Counted from the stretch's first letter, positions 24,801 through 38,039 are shown. The stretch: 64,000 bases of DNA from Scatophagus argus (GCF_020382885.2 NC_058510.1:7126862-7190861); one strand, 5' to 3'. Translations and numbers: made by a program. Notes: generated by a model from the letters alone, not told the origin.

Positions 24801-27800
24801 AGCTGCAGTGGGAAGAGAGCAAGGGCCGGGGAAGAGAGAGAGGGAGAGACCGTGAGCCCAAAATGGACATGGCTAACCTATTCAAACATTTCTTTCGTGA
24901 GTTTTCAACTTTCCTCATCTTCTGTAGCTGCTTTTTTAAAAAGTTGTTCTGAGTTGTTTGTTGTATTCCAAGTGGCGTAGAGAGCTTTTGTGTGAACTTC
25001 TGAGCTCTTCTTTTTTCTCTCACTCTCAGACTGCGGGAGCGGTTGTCAGCGTGTTTTTTTTTTTTTTTTCCTCATCTCCCCTTTCTGATTTTCATTTTGG
25101 TTCACAAGTCAGTTTCAGGTTCATGTTTGTTTGTTGAATGTGTCATAATTAGAGCAGGCAGGAAACTTTTGAAACTGATTTTTGTGCTAACATGTTGTGC
25201 TGGCAGGGCGAGGGAGAGAGGGTGTCTCAACAGCTTTTGAGGCTGTGTCTGTGTGAGCGGCTGCAAAGACTGGGTGGATATGCTTTTTGAAAAGCCTTCG
25301 GCTGAGCTGAAGCCTGTAATTGCCCCAGCAGTCCGTCTCTGTCTTTTCCTTTTAAACACATAGACACACAGTAATCCTGCTTCACTTTTTTCTTTTTATT
25401 TTTTTGTCTAGTGTTTGTCCTACTGAGTGGGCTGCAACTCAGTGGATTACATTATCATGCTTGAAGACCCCCATCTCCACCCTGTTTAGAAATATCTTCA
25501 AGACACAGTATGTTTTCTTTTATGCTACCCTCAGGGCGAACTCGCTCATTTTGGGAGGGTCCCCCTCCGACTCACCCCCTCCACCCCACCGCCAGTCATG
25601 AGCTACAGTTGAAGGGACATGGGGTGCTCATGTAGAACACTGTAGTCATTGTGCAGAGAGGAGGAAGGGGTCTCTGCTGATTGATGGGACCTGGGCTCCC
25701 ATCTCCTGCACTTCGGCCGGTTATCAGAGGAATGTCATTACCTCTACAGCTTCGTGGGCCCTGGATACTTTACAGACACACTGACACACTTTTTAACAAG
25801 GCTCTGGCGCACACCCATGTTGTAATCTCACCTTGTAACTGTTGAGTGGTATCTCCTGTGTCGGCCTATCTTCCCCACTTGTTTATGTCCTGTGACTGGC
25901 CTTTCTTGTAACCTAAAGAATCCAGAGAGTGTAAAGGACTGAGAAGAGTATAGAGATGAGCCAACAAACCTCTCTGCTTGTGTAAACTGAGAGCGGTTAG
26001 TCTCCTCTCTCTCTCTTTCTCTTTTTCCCCTCCCTCTGTTTTCCTGTTTCTCAGCCTCCCCAGTGAGCGGAAACACTAATTTGAGCCACATTTCTCCCTG
26101 AGCTTTGGAGGAGTGCAGGCCAGAGAGGAAGTGAGACGTTAGAAGGAAGTTGAATCATTGTGCTGGGGTCTGTCTGTTGGTCTTCTTCTCTGCGCCTCAC
26201 TCCCTTTTTCAACTTCAGCCTCTTTTTGTCTGAATACTATTTCTCCTCCCGACCAGAAAAGCAAAAGACACGATCATAATGAAGAGGCTGGCAGAAGAGT
26301 CGTAAACATCATTTAGGCCTGAGATGTTTTTGTGTTTTCTTGCAATAAGGGATTGCTTAAGAAGAACTGAGCAGTGGTCTGGGCATGTTGAACACTGGCC
26401 AGCACCGTAAACATCTACAGCAAAGCTCCCTTTTTCTCATTATACCGATGATTTTCACTATATTTAGATAATGTTCTTGATTAAGTGATGAGTTGTTTGA
26501 TCTATAGTAGAGCAGCAACAATGAGTTGATTGATAAATCAGCAACACCATGTTTTGATAATTGATTGAAATGAATGACTTGTCGCAGCTTTTAAAATGTG
26601 AGTATTTGTTTCAGTCTCTCTTACCTGTTAGTAAACTGAATGTCTTGGAGGGGATTTTGACTGTTGGGTGCGCATGAGATATTTTAAGACGTTGATAATG
26701 CAGCCTTAGTCTGCAGAGTGTCGGCAAATCACAGAACTGACCCTTAGAGACTGTGGTGGCAACATAAAATGCCTTTTTTTGTCCAAACCCAGTGATATTC
26801 AGTTTCAGTTTTTGTCATGCTGGAACTAGTGCATTCTTATAGGTTTGATTTGAATTATCTGAGATGCTGAAGCGACAAATCAGCACAATACTTGAAGTCG
26901 GTCCACTGTATGTTTATCTTCAAACATAATCATTACGGCTGTAAGTGACAACAGCAACAAACAGATTGCTGATTTTTATCCCCACAATGCAAATAAAGCG
27001 CCAGCTGTCCACCTGGAGGTGACTGTTGTTGTTAGAGTGACGTCATGGTGATTTATCAGTAGGTCAAAGTCCATGTCATGAGTGCAGCTGGTTAGTGGAG
27101 CTTAATAAGTTTTGTTACTGACTGAAATCAAGAATTAAGTGAAGGAGATACTTACCAGACATGTCGGCTTCATAAGTTCATGTCCCTGTTTTTTAGTTAC
27201 TCTCTGATTCAAATCAAGGTTTTGCCATGATTGGCTTGTCTTTACAACCATTTTTACATTTACAAACTTCTGTAACAATAAGAAAAAGGTTTTGTAGAAA
27301 CACATATTTCTGTCTCTTAAAGTAAAGCTCAAAACATTTTAAACACCATCCAGCCCTGGTTAAGAAGAACAGTCTGTGTCATGATACAGTTCTACAAACA
27401 CATGGAAAAGAGGAAATCTTTTGTTACTGAGCTGAGATTTTAGTACTGAAGAGAGGGGAACCCAAGATAAAAGGTGCTTTAAGATTTGGGTCAGCAGAGT
27501 AGGGGTTAAGAAAAAAATAGGTCAAAAAAAAAAAAAAGAAGAAGTTGCTGTCTGACAGTGAAGACATTTTTACAAACAACACTGCTGAAGCAGGAGTCAT
27601 GAGTTGTCAGTGAGTTATGAGGTAATCATTCCAGTGTGGCTGCTTTGATGCAGATGTAAATAAACATCAACAGTCTGACTGGACTCGCAACCAGCCGCAT
27701 TTCAGAAAATTTTCAACAAAGCTGATAATTTCTGGCATTATTATGAAAGCCTGTTTGTTTCACTATCAAGGTTCTGCTTGGCGTCTCCTCTGACAGTAAT

Positions 27801-30800
27801 GCTGTAAAAGCCAAATGGAGCGCCGCCCTTCCATCCCTCCCTCTGCTTCATCACTGACACTGATGACTGCCTGCTTTTGATGTCTCCGATGGCTCAAGTT
27901 GAAAGAGATTTGCACGTTTCCTGTGCAGCCATCAGTCAGTCATGTCGGCAGCTTGATTGAAGCCGTCGTCTTAAAAGGCAGCCCAGACCCTCGCTTGCTG
28001 AAAAACGCACAAACTCGCTATTGCGTGCCTTCCCTTTAAGTTTGTTTGACTCACTCTCTTTAACTGCGTGTGGTGTCATTATATTTAATGTGTATTTCTT
28101 ATACCAGACCATACGGCTGAGGGTTGCTGCGTTGTGTCACATGTCTGGTGAGTGCTGGTGACGCATTGTTGTCAGACTTTGAATTGTCGTGGACACATCG
28201 CTCTCTGAGAGCCTGCTGTTTCACCAGTGATGTCATGACTGTTGCAACATGGTAATTAGACAACCTGGCTATAACTGCAACTCAGGCTATGATAGGGACT
28301 CACTTAAAATCCTAAGATTTGTTTTCATGAGCCATTTCACTGCTTCTGAACTTGTCCCAGCGTTCATGTTCTGTTGAAGTATGAGGATGTTCGGGCAATG
28401 TCAGACAGCCTGACGCGGGGTGTTGTCGTCCACAGAGGAAGAGCCCTGGAATGGAGGGAAGCCGAGGGGTCGAAAGGGCCCTGGTAGACAATGGACAACC
28501 AGCCAGTGCAGAGAGACAAGAGTTAAAAAACAAAAATAGTTCCTGTCTGTCACTGGCAGCCAAGCTAACCCCACTGTCACTTTCTTCTCCTCCCACTGGT
28601 CAACTGAATCTGTAAACAGAAACTGCTCAGAGGGGTTTAATATCTGTGTGTGTTAAGTCTTTTTTGTCATTGTTTGCTGTGATTTACTGCCATCTGACTC
28701 AACATGATTTCCTTCCTCTGCATCCTTTTCTCAGGAAATGCACAGGAAAAAGCATCTGACGTTCGTAACAAAAAGTTTCCAGTGCACAGCACTCTTTAAT
28801 GTATTTCCCAGGTAGCAAAAGTAGCAGCGTGGTTTGCCAGTTTCAGGTCAGCCAGCCACCACATCTTTGTACTCGCATGCAGAGTTGTTGGGGTGGGGGC
28901 AAATTGTGTGTATTTTTGTCTCTCACATTCTTCTGATTATTACGACTGTATGGTCACGCCATTCATTGTGGTGTTAGCTATTGTAAATCGACTATTGACT
29001 GTTTACTGTTGAATTCTATGCTGTATTGAAGGTGGTGGGTCTGGACAGCACTGTGGCCTGCTGACAAGTTGGGCTGTCCCATAATTACAGATTTTTCAGC
29101 TTCAGTCCTAATAAGTAGTGATCTGTCCATTACAACAACAGTGAGTCTTGTCTGAAGTGTTGTGAGTGACCTCAGACTGCCCAGTGATTGTAACCTAAAG
29201 CAAGTTCATCCAAAGAAACCATATGTACATTGACATTACAGTAAACTATTTCACTAAATACATTTGCCTAGTTCTTCATAATTTTTAATATAAATGCTTT
29301 GTAATTTTGGGTTTATTATCGCTTGTATTTTGCACCTCAAAGGCCAGATAACCCCCCCCCCCCCGCCCATCCTCTGAGTTCAGCTTAATTGAGCTCACAA
29401 ACCTGGTAGAATATGAAGGAAGTGCCTGCTACAGTCAGTCAGTGTCAGTTGAGCAGGATTCAGGATTGTGTCTGCCAGGGAAACCGGTGGCCTTGTTCTA
29501 AGCCGTACTGATGTCGCACGTTTGGTGTGAAAGCCAGGATATGCTAGGAAATGAGCCTGTGATAAATTGTAAATAGACTCAAGGTTGTTCTTTGCTGCCG
29601 CACAAGTGAATTCTGAGCAATTAACCCACAGCAGCGTGGCAGATGGGCCCTGAGAGAAGCAGATGCCCTCAGTAACCTTTATCTTCTCTCAGTATCATCT
29701 GCCTTTAACTATGCAGGCAAATCCCAATTTCCCTATATTGCCTCGGTTTAGATCGAGCATCTAGTCAAATGCAGCAGTCTTTAGTTCTGTGCTTTTTTAA
29801 TGCAAAGCGTCCGTGTGACTAAAGCAGGAAGCAGCCAATAAAATCCTTGACAAAGGGACACTGATAAGGGCTGTGCTACCTGACCAGAGAGATAAAATAA
29901 TGAGCTCTCAGTTGGGGCCAGATGATAATTTCTTTATGCAGGGTTGACCCCTAACCTTTGTTTGGAGCTAACTGGGTCATTTCCAGCGGCTTGCACCTGG
30001 ATGAACATGTTTTTTTTTGTTTTGTTTTTTTTTCCCCCATCAACCTATTATTTTCAACTTGTATTTTAGCTGTTTATATGTAGATTCCGCATATTTTTAT
30101 TTATTCATAGATTTCCGTGGATGTTTTGATCTTGTCTTTTGTCCGATCTCCCTTTGAGTTATTTACACTGTACAGAGGCATAACTAGACCTAGACCTTCC
30201 ACGTGCAGACATCAGCTCTCAACACCCTGTCTGGAGTCTGTAGTTATGTACAGTGTGTGTGTGTGAGACTAATAACAGGGTCTACCTGGAAGCAATTTGG
30301 CGTTTGACTCTCAGCATTGCCATGAAAATTGTCTGCGCACCTTGAGTCACGGCCAGTTTTCGGTTAAACAGTCTATCTGTGGTGAAACAGATTCAGTGTG
30401 CCGTCGTTGTGACAAATTAGTCACGTTCCTCGCTCAGTAAATAAACACACACAGTCCTGGAGACTACACCTTGCCTTCCTGTGTAATTTCACCTTGCTGA
30501 CTTTGGATTATGCATGTAATAGCCATGCAGACGTAATCAGAAATAGTCACTGCTTTGGTCTGCTTGCTGCGTCTGGTATCAGTTCCTGCCTCAGCTTTAG
30601 TCTGGTTTGCCTGCACCATCATCATCTGTGATAATAACGGTGGACTGTTGCTTTCTGCAAGTAATGTAGAGAGAGAGACAGAGAGAGAGATCAAGCTCTG
30701 AGTATTGGAGCTGCTTTCTGGTCTCTTGGAAAGTTGGAAGAAGGTGTGATCTCACCACTGCGTCCACTGCTAGTTACAGAAGTGTTTCATACAACTGTTA

Positions 30801-33706
30801 GCATGCCCAGCTGCCAAGTGGAAATTCTTGTCCAGTAAGACGATGACCACAGGCGTGCCAGAGCTCAGCCTCCAGGCTCCATAACCCAGCAGAAGGCTAA
30901 AGGGCCCGGTAATCCCCTCTTTTGTCAGCCTCTGGGCTGTTTACAGATGGCGCCACAGAATGCAGGTCTTACACTGCACCAAGAGGTTTGACTGCACTCG
31001 TGATAAAATTCACCCTGTGGCCATTTCCCCCTCTGGCTGTCATCTATAGCCTACAAACTACAGCTGATAAAGTCGTGATAAACATGGCCCTTTTAATCAT
31101 CCTCGCTGAATGCTGAAGTCAAGCGGTCAGCACAGTGGGGTGTGTGTGGAGGGCAGCGGGGGTTGGGAGGGAGTCTGTGTGGGGAGTTTAAAAAGAGTGT
31201 CGGCAGAAATGGGACAGAGTTTGGTGTCCAGCTGCTGCGCGAAGCAAGGCTGCAGGTGTCAGGTCAGCCAAGGTGATTAGTGCAATGTGATTAGCAACAA
31301 TGAAATGTGACTGAGCGCTTTTGCCAACAGAGTTCATGGCAAGTGTATTTTGTAATTGATTTCGATATAAACGGCAACAATTTGATGGACTTGTACAGAC
31401 TACTGAACTTTTTTTCTTTGTTTTGTAGCCCCATGCCAAAACAGGTTTTCATCCCACTCAGATATTTTTTTTTCAAACCACGCCATCTTTGCTTTTTTGT
31501 TTCCTCAGCACCTAGGCCTAATCCTCAAGAATGTATTTGGATTTGGAGTGTGGGGGGTTAGGGCCCTGTAATGTGGAAAAGAAATGATTTTTAACCCTAC
31601 TTAGCCACGCTCCCTGTATGTCAGCACAGCCCCTAATGCTTATTATTGCTGCCTGGTATTTGTCTGGGGTTTTTTTGTTTTGTTTTTTTTCCCCCTTCCT
31701 TAAATTTTCAGAGGTGTTTTTTAATGGTGCATGTGTTGTTTTTTATTTTTCTGCTGAGACTTGTTCCACATGAGTGAAAATTGGAATTCCAGAGACTTGT
31801 GTTTTAGTAAAATGGTGACTTTTAAGTTAATTCACACAAAAAGACCTAAAGGTCTGATGTGTATCTGCTAATTGAGGATGCCAGTTGCCTTGTAATTGAG
31901 TTTCTGACCTAATTCACTAAACTTCATTTTAACATAGCTGATGATAATGTTTTTTTGTTTTTTGTTGCCTGTAAACTCTTTTCACCTTTCCTTGATTATT
32001 CCCTCTAGGAATTGGGAAGGTGAAGAGCAGGAAGGGGGGCATGAGAGACACAGCCTCCAACGCAGACACAGACATGTATGCAGATAACGGCGAGCGGCTG
32101 TACGACCTCAACCTGCCCGCCTTCGTCAAGTTCAGCTACACAGCAGAGCGTGATGACGAGCTGACGCTGGTGAAAGGCACGCGGGTGGTGGTGATGGAGA
32201 AATGCAGCGACGGCTGGTGGCGCGGCAGCTACAACGGACGCTCTGGCTGGTTTCCGTCCAACTACGTGACTGAGGACGTGGATGGGACGGCGGGGGGAGG
32301 GGGCATGGGCGGGGTGGGAGACCCAGCCGGATCGCTAACGGAGAAGCTGGCGGCTGTGGTGAACAGCACCACGAATGGCAACAGAGTGCTGCACACGGTG
32401 CAGGCGCTATACCCTTTCAGCTCCGGCAACGACGAGGAGCTAAACTTTGAGAAGGGCGAGGTGATGGAGGTGGTGGAGAAACCTGAGAACGACCCGGAGT
32501 GGTGGAAATGTCGCAAAGCGGACGGACAGCTGGGCTTGGTGCCAAAAAACTACGTCACTGTGCTGGACTCCTCCTCCCATAAACCTGCAGCAGGGCCCGG
32601 AGGGCCGCCCACGCCTGACTGTGACTACATCTCTCCCTCAGGCAGCGGGCGCTTCGCCGGGAAGGAGTGGTACTATGGAAAGGTGACGCGCCACCAGGCA
32701 GAGGTGGCCCTCAACCAGAGAGGCATAGAGGGAGACTTTCTAATCCGGGACAGTGAGTCATCGGTCAGTAGCCTCCACCTGTTTACCAAACAATCTTTGA
32801 TTTGTTGTACATTAGAGTTACAAGTGTTATCCGATTAATTGGCTAGTCGATTGAGAGAAAATTAGTTTCTCACTATTTTGATAATGAGTTCAGCATTTCA
32901 AGTCATTTTGGTTGGTTTGTGATTCCAGCTGCTTAAATGCAAGGATTTGCTGTTTTTCGTTGTCGTTCATGATAATAAATGAGGAGTCTTCGGGTTTTGG
33001 ACTGTTGGTTTGGATCTGAACTTGATGAGCGGTTTTCAGCTGTTTGACCTTTTAGGTGCAAAATTATTAATTAATCATGTAAATAATCAGCAGATGAATT
33101 AATAGTGCATCATTAGCTGCAGCCCTGTTGTACATGGTTCACAGTGTTGAGATATCTTAAGAAAATGGTGCTCACTTTACGATGCATCAACAGATGGATG
33201 ACTTTGACCAAAATTCTCACAATGTGACTTCTCACAACCAATCAGAATACCACCTGAAAAGGTGAGGAAAACACTGGCCCTGTGGGACATTTCGTGTAGG
33301 CCAGTTTTTATTAAATAAAGTTCAGGAAAAAAATTCTCTCATCCTCCTCCTCAGTGCAGAGATGCCTCAGCAGTACGTCCAAAACTTGTTCATTGTTTCA
33401 CTGCATTTTAAACCTAAGAGTTTACATCAGAGCCTTACGACTCAGCTCACGTTTAACAGTCTGACATGTTTCAAATTGATGTTGTATTACCTTTTCTTTC
33501 CACAGCCACACGACTTCTCCATCTCCCTCAAGGCGCAGAGCAAGAACAAGCATTTCAAAGTGCAGCTGAAGGACAACCTTTACTGCATTGGACAGCGCAA
33601 GTTCAACTCTATGGAGGAGCTTGTTGAACACTACAAAAAGGCCCCAATCTTCACCAGTGAGCAGGGAGACAAACTGTACCTGATCAAGGCCCTGGCTGCC
33701 TCCTGA
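21853..33706 (+). CDS. nck1: Cytoplasmic adaptor NCK1 (SH3-SH3-SH3-SH2)
   Basis: Three coding exons join to 393 residues: 21853-22078, 32009-32763 and 33506-33706. Junction phases are 1 and 0, both GT-AG. Domains in order: SH3-1 (about 5-60, KFDY...SWW...PSNYVE), SH3-2 (about 113-166, [10 protein letters not shown]), SH3-3 (about 206-261, PEWWKCRK) and SH2 (about 296-386), with FLIRDSES placing the phosphotyrosine-binding arginine at R322. Nck proteins link phosphotyrosine on receptors through SH2 to proline-rich partners such as WASP/WIP and PAK through the SH3s, driving actin assembly in the cytoplasm. The SH3-1/linker ([20 protein letters not shown]) and adjacency to slc35g2 favour NCK1 over NCK2. 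A few positions ([17 protein letters not shown]) look NCK2-like, so this may be one of two fish nck1 copies. The start ATG lies 15 nt after the acceptor at 21837. The linker between SH3-2 and SH3-3 is Gly-rich (GGGGMGGVG). Confidence 0.96.
24580..24862 (+). promoter_or_regulatory. nck1: Probable internal promoter for the short nck1 isoform
   Basis: Upstream of the alternative first exon lie a CT tract (about 24580-24647, CTCCCTCCCTCC) whose complement has five G-runs and could form a quadruplex, and an inverted CCAAT box (ATTGG) at 24710-24714. A moderately GC-rich leader (GGGCCGCCCTGCTCCGC, about 24742-24758) follows. No TATA box is convincing. There is no upstream ATG in the frame of the short isoform within this leader. 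The promoter role is inferred from position. Confidence 0.45.
24863..24896 (+). CDS. nck1: Alternative first coding exon of nck1 (isoform lacking SH3-1)
   Basis: ATG at 24863 opens [11 protein letters not shown] plus one base, followed by the strong donor TTTC|GTGAGT at 24896/24897. The exon ends in phase 1, the same phase as the normal first coding exon. It can therefore splice to 32009, giving R then [10 protein letters not shown]. The predicted protein is 329 residues with SH3-2, SH3-3 and SH2 but no SH3-1. I recall the same peptide [12 protein letters not shown] as the start of a short human NCK1 isoform. If that memory is right, this exon has been conserved since the fish-tetrapod split. 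It sits inside the 9.9-kb intron, so it needs its own promoter. Confidence 0.8.
26512..26706. repeat. Degenerate copy of the ATTAATCG-type MITE
   Basis: AGCAGCAACAATGAGTTGAT, then TTTTGATAATTGATTGAAATG, GTAAACTGAATGTCTTGGAG and GACGTTGATAATGCAGCC follow the same order as the better copies at 32830-33126 and 57465-57720. This copy is shortened and diverged. Confidence 0.55.
32830..33126. repeat. ATTAATCG-type MITE in the last nck1 intron
   Basis: CGATTAATTGGCTAGTCGAT at the left and AATAATCAGCAGATGAATTA...TTAGCTGCAGCCCT at the right are imperfect inverted ends. Between them are the recurring blocks ATTTTGATAATGAG, CAAGGATTTGCTGTTTTTC and TTCGGGTTTTGGACTGTTGG. I recognise this as an abundant percomorph dispersed repeat. 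It begins about 65 bp after the splice donor at 32764. Confidence 0.75.
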
Positions 33707-34370
33707 TCCCTCTCTGTCGCACTCACACACATAAACACACACACACACACCTATACATCATTAGCTGCATCCATATATAAATACACACAAACTCACACAC
33801 TCAAACTTACACATGCAGATAGTTACACCAGAACACACACTAACATTTAAACTCCCAGCCCCGGGACTTAACACATCATCAGGACTTAATGCCTGATCTG
33901 TGAGCATTCCAAGAGGACGTATGGAAAAGGAAAAAGCATGGGAGAGACACACAGAGGAATGGAGAGGGGGAGACAAAAAGACTATGGACTCCTGAGAGTT
34001 GACTACAGACCTCTTGGTCGCCTTTTTTTTTTTTTTTTTTTATTTTAAATTATCCAGATGTGTTAGGTCACAGGCGATGCCATGTATTTCCACCTTGATA
34101 TCTATTAGAGTCGCATTTAGTTTCCTTTTTTGTTTGTTTTTGTTGATAATATATAATCTTTTTAACAGTTTCTTTTAAAAATGTGATGATTTTTAAACTG
34201 TGTCCAATACGCACCAACCACCCGGATTTTTCAGATGTTGGCAAATTCAGAGTCTAGCCTTTAGAGGTCTACGTTGCAATTAATTTTTGTGTCGTCTGTC
34301 TTAATTCGTTCTTTATGGTTGTGGACGCACTAATCCACGACTTCTGCTAACTACTAATCATGAATAAAAA
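33707..34370 (+). terminator. nck1: nck1 3-prime UTR with first canonical poly(A) signal
   Basis: After the TGA at 33704-33706 come a (CA)n run (33735-33751), a T tract (about 34023-34042) and AATAAA at 34363-34368, predicting a UTR of about 680 nt. Further AATAAA hexamers on the same strand at 35667-35672, 37653-37658 and 38096-38101 could extend the transcript as far as the bdh1 tail. Which are used cannot be decided from sequence. Confidence 0.5.
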
Positions 34371-37300
34371 TTAAGTGACCAAAATATATTTATTGATACT
34401 ATTCTGTTAGGATCATGGTTGTAGACATTTTAATATTACACTTGCAGTTTTTTTTTTTTGTTTTGTTTTGTTTTGGGGGGGTTTTGAGGAGGATTTTAGA
34501 GGGTTCCTCTTCTTGTGCAAGGTCCAACTATTTGTTCAACTTTAATTTCGTACAACAGAACTGCTTGTCTCGCATATTGCTGTATCCGTATCACATGAAT
34601 GTTACAAAGCCAAGGCATCGCAGACTGTCAGGCCTCAAGATCCCATGACTTAGCATGCATGCATGCACGCAAACAGAAAATTGTCTTCACATCATCCACT
34701 CAGTCTCGACAAGAGAGATCGATAAGCCCGCATGGGGGCGGGGGGCTTTATCACGGAGGTCATGTGAAGAGTGAAAAAGTATTTTTCATCACAGTCAAGA
34801 GACTTCCTCCCCCCCACTGACTGTTGATGTGTCCTCGTAGTGTTGCCAGAGGGGACGAGGAGGAAGGAGGGCAGTGGGTGGGGTGGGGGCTGGTGTGTGC
34901 TGACAGCAATGCAGCTTTCAAACAAACCCACCGGAGCTCGGAGGAGAAACGGGAGGACTGGAGCACACAGTCCAGAGGGTGATGTCACTGCTCCTGAATT
35001 AGTCATCACTGGAGGGAATGGAGGAGTTAAGGGTCACCCGGGGGTCAAGGAGTTTCAGAGAGCAGTTTCTTGTGGCTAAGTTCTGGTACAAGACAAGCAG
35101 ACTGGTTTAAATGCTTGATATGTGGGCACTTATTTCCACAGGAAGTAGTCTCTAGATTTGGGGAACCCAGCATGTTTTTTTTGAATGAATAGTCTGTATC
35201 GAGTTAGAATACAGTGTGCCTAAATGCTTTCAGCAGAAACACATGGTTTATATTTACAGTACAGGTCTAGAGGGAATAGGTATTTGTTGAGTGAAAGTGG
35301 ACCAAGTAGTGTTTGAATGTTTGGAAGGGCGGGTAGCACACCAATGCAATCAAAGCTGCAGCAGCGCTTGGCAGGGAGCCGCTCCAGCAGTGGGCTCGGG
35401 GGGGGGGGGGGATGATGATCATCTCGATGCTTGTGATGATGAATTCTCCAGCTGTGGCCAGTTGGACCTGAGAGCAGAGAAAGAGGGGTGCGGGGTGATA
35501 GAGGGGATTTCATAGAGGAGGGACGGAAAAATGGAACCTAAAAACAAAAGTAGGATCCAGGGAGGAGTCATGGAGAATCTGTTCTAGTCTGTATCTGGAT
35601 TACTGCTCCCAGTCGTGTACGGGCAGGGAAATGAACAGAGGCCAACGCTGATGTATCACAGCAGAGAATAAAGGATTTTTGGATGGCAGTATTTCAGGGA
35701 GGGCTTCTAAGGCCTTGTCAGTCCAAGCGTGAAAAGGTCGGTCATGCCACAAAGAGCAGAAAACGTGGGTGTGAACTTTTTTTCCTCTCCATTCCCCAGG
35801 TGACTGACAGAGCTATTCACACAAGAGCTGCGCGGCAACTCGAGTCTTTTCTCTGTTTTGAAGGTGTAAAAGATGAATTATAAACAGTAATGAGTTAAAA
35901 TGGCGAGATGGAATTAAAGACCTACACTACCATTTGAGATCTCACTTTTATTAAGCAGTCAAAAAAACATCACGGGATTAAAAAGCTTCTGTCAGGACTC
36001 GAAAGAGCTTGTCAGAAACCTGACAGGTTTATGACTAAATGCTTCAAAATGTAAATCACAGGGTTGTTTCTCAGCATGGTTTGAGTGCTTTTTGTTCATT
36101 TTGGGTCCCGAGCTTTATTTCAGTTTAACCTGTAATCATCATTTCAAGTCATGTAGAACATTTGTGCCTCTTTTCCATTCATTTTCAGTTATCCCCCTTA
36201 CTGGCTTCTGTGTTATCAGTCAGGTATTCTGTCAGTTGCTACGCCCAGTCCCTGGCTCTTGTGTCCGTGCCATTTTTTATTTTTTATATTTTTCTCTGAC
36301 ACTTTATGTGACATGTGAAGTTTGCCTACACTAGCAATCAATCGCTATCAACAAGCCAGTTTTTCCTTTTCTATCAGTGAAATTCCCTCCCTGACTTCCA
36401 GCAGCATCTGCGATATTCAGCAGCATTAAAGTGACAAACGCCAACGCAATGTGTCCCAGTTTGAAGGATTTAGGAGATTTTAATGTGCCTTCACAGCTTC
36501 CTGTCAACCAAAGGTTTTCGTGTTAAGAGTTTGTCCTTTATCTTGTGCTTCCCACTTCTTGTCACTGCTGCGAGCTATCTGGTCAAAGCTTTGCATGTGC
36601 GTCATTTGGGTCCGATCGGCGAGTGACGTTTGAAAACATCCTTAAAGAGAGAGGATGTTTCCTCATTGAGCGCTCACACTGTCGACATACGCTGGAAATG
36701 TCATTGTCTAACTTTGTGTGTGTGTGGGGGGGTTTGTTTTTTTGTCATGCATAAAATGCCCATTAGTTGATCTTGTGTATAGTTTCAAGTGTCCTTACCT
36801 TTTGCTGATTTCATCATAACAGTGAATGCCTACATGTACAGTATAAAGTATGTGCTGATGTTCATTCAGAAACATAACTCCAGGTGTGATGTAATCATGA
36901 CCTGAATCTCATGTATGAGCACCTCAAGTAACGGTATCGCACATTGTTGGTTGTGAAGAGCCTGTCATCATGGTTTCCAAGGAAATAGTTTTTTATGTCT
37001 GTATGCATTTCATATAAGACTAGTGTAAGACATTCACTTTTGCAGTTTAGCCACTTAAATATGTAAAAAGAAAAAAAAAGAAAAGAAAAAAAAAGAAAAA
37101 AAATCCTCAATACTTAAATGTTTTACTTGATATTCAAATACAGAACTACAGTATCTCCCTGCATATTGTTATGAACTGGGATCTTTCATTTTACACCAAC
37201 AGAGGCCGCATGAGCAAGAGCCTTGTAGCTGTACAGAAATTATTTTAAATCTGCTTAAAAAGACTTTGAAGTCAGTTGGGACAGATATTATCAAGAGATT

Positions 37301-38039
37301 GTTTATCAAACTATTTTTCACGATGGAAAAACTACAGCGCAGCCTGAGATCTTTTGCTTTCCTGACTGCTAAACGAACCTGAGATGAATCTTGAGATTGA
37401 TTTCTTGATAATATTCCGAACAAATGACCCCCGTGGTGCTTTTGTGCTGCTTACATTTCTATGGTGTTCTCTGTCTCACAAAGCTTTTCTTTTTCCTGTA
37501 TGTGAGAGTGAAGAAAACAGATCCATGCTGTGGAATGATAAAAGGCAGTGCTGTGAAATTTAATGTCATGCTCTTAATACTGTTTTTATGGAGGGGAGAT
37601 CGTCTTCAGGTGTAATAATTTAGAAGAGTTTATTAGAGTGTTAAAAAGATGTAATAAAAAATACAACAAAAGGATAACGGCTGCTGTTTTTAATCTGTCA
37701 CTGAGTACACCCAGAATGGGTACTTTCGCTTTCACTATTTCGTAAATCGTTGCTTTACTGAATTATGAAATGCGGTTGGCAGGCTGGTGTTTGTTCGAAC
37801 TAAAAGACTAGTGGGTACATTTTCCTCTCTGTGCCTGAGCTTTGCTATGATGTGATGATAATGCAGCTTACACTGGGACATTATCTGATAGGTGGCAGAT
37901 TCACACACGAGGGCAGCAGTGGAAGTTTTGTACGATGCAAGTACGCCACCTGGTGGCCATTTGTATCATTACATTTGCCAGCACCAGCCAGGCCCATCTC
38001 CAGTGACATTGACAAAACATTTCATCACACAGCATCACA
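34371..38039. other. Region between nck1 and bdh1, possible long nck1 3-prime UTR
   Basis: No coding gene supported. Visible features are a G run of about 13 at 35399-35411, a purine-rich A tract near 37067-37103, and plus-strand AATAAA signals at 35667 and 37653. Open frames on both strands are short and featureless. If the distal nck1 signals are used, most of this is 3-prime UTR. Confidence 0.4.

Larger units (their letters stand above)
22079..32008 (+). other. nck1: nck1 coding intron (9.9 kb), contents
   Basis: Apart from the alternative exon and its promoter, the intron holds simple repeats and one degenerate MITE copy. The simple repeats are (GT)n at 23769-23787, a G run near 24104-24114, poly-A near 27523-27538, a C run near 29352-29364, and T-rich tracts near 25052 and 30009. 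The MITE copy is at about 26512-26706. No further exon or RNA gene is recognised. Confidence 0.5.

Noticed and set aside
32262-32516. Minus-strand frame across the SH3 exon of nck1
   Set aside because: Antisense shadow of the GC-rich coding exon.
34692-35009. Pro/Ser-rich minus-strand frames after nck1
   Set aside because: GC-rich low-complexity sequence with several overlapping frames and no homology that I recognise.
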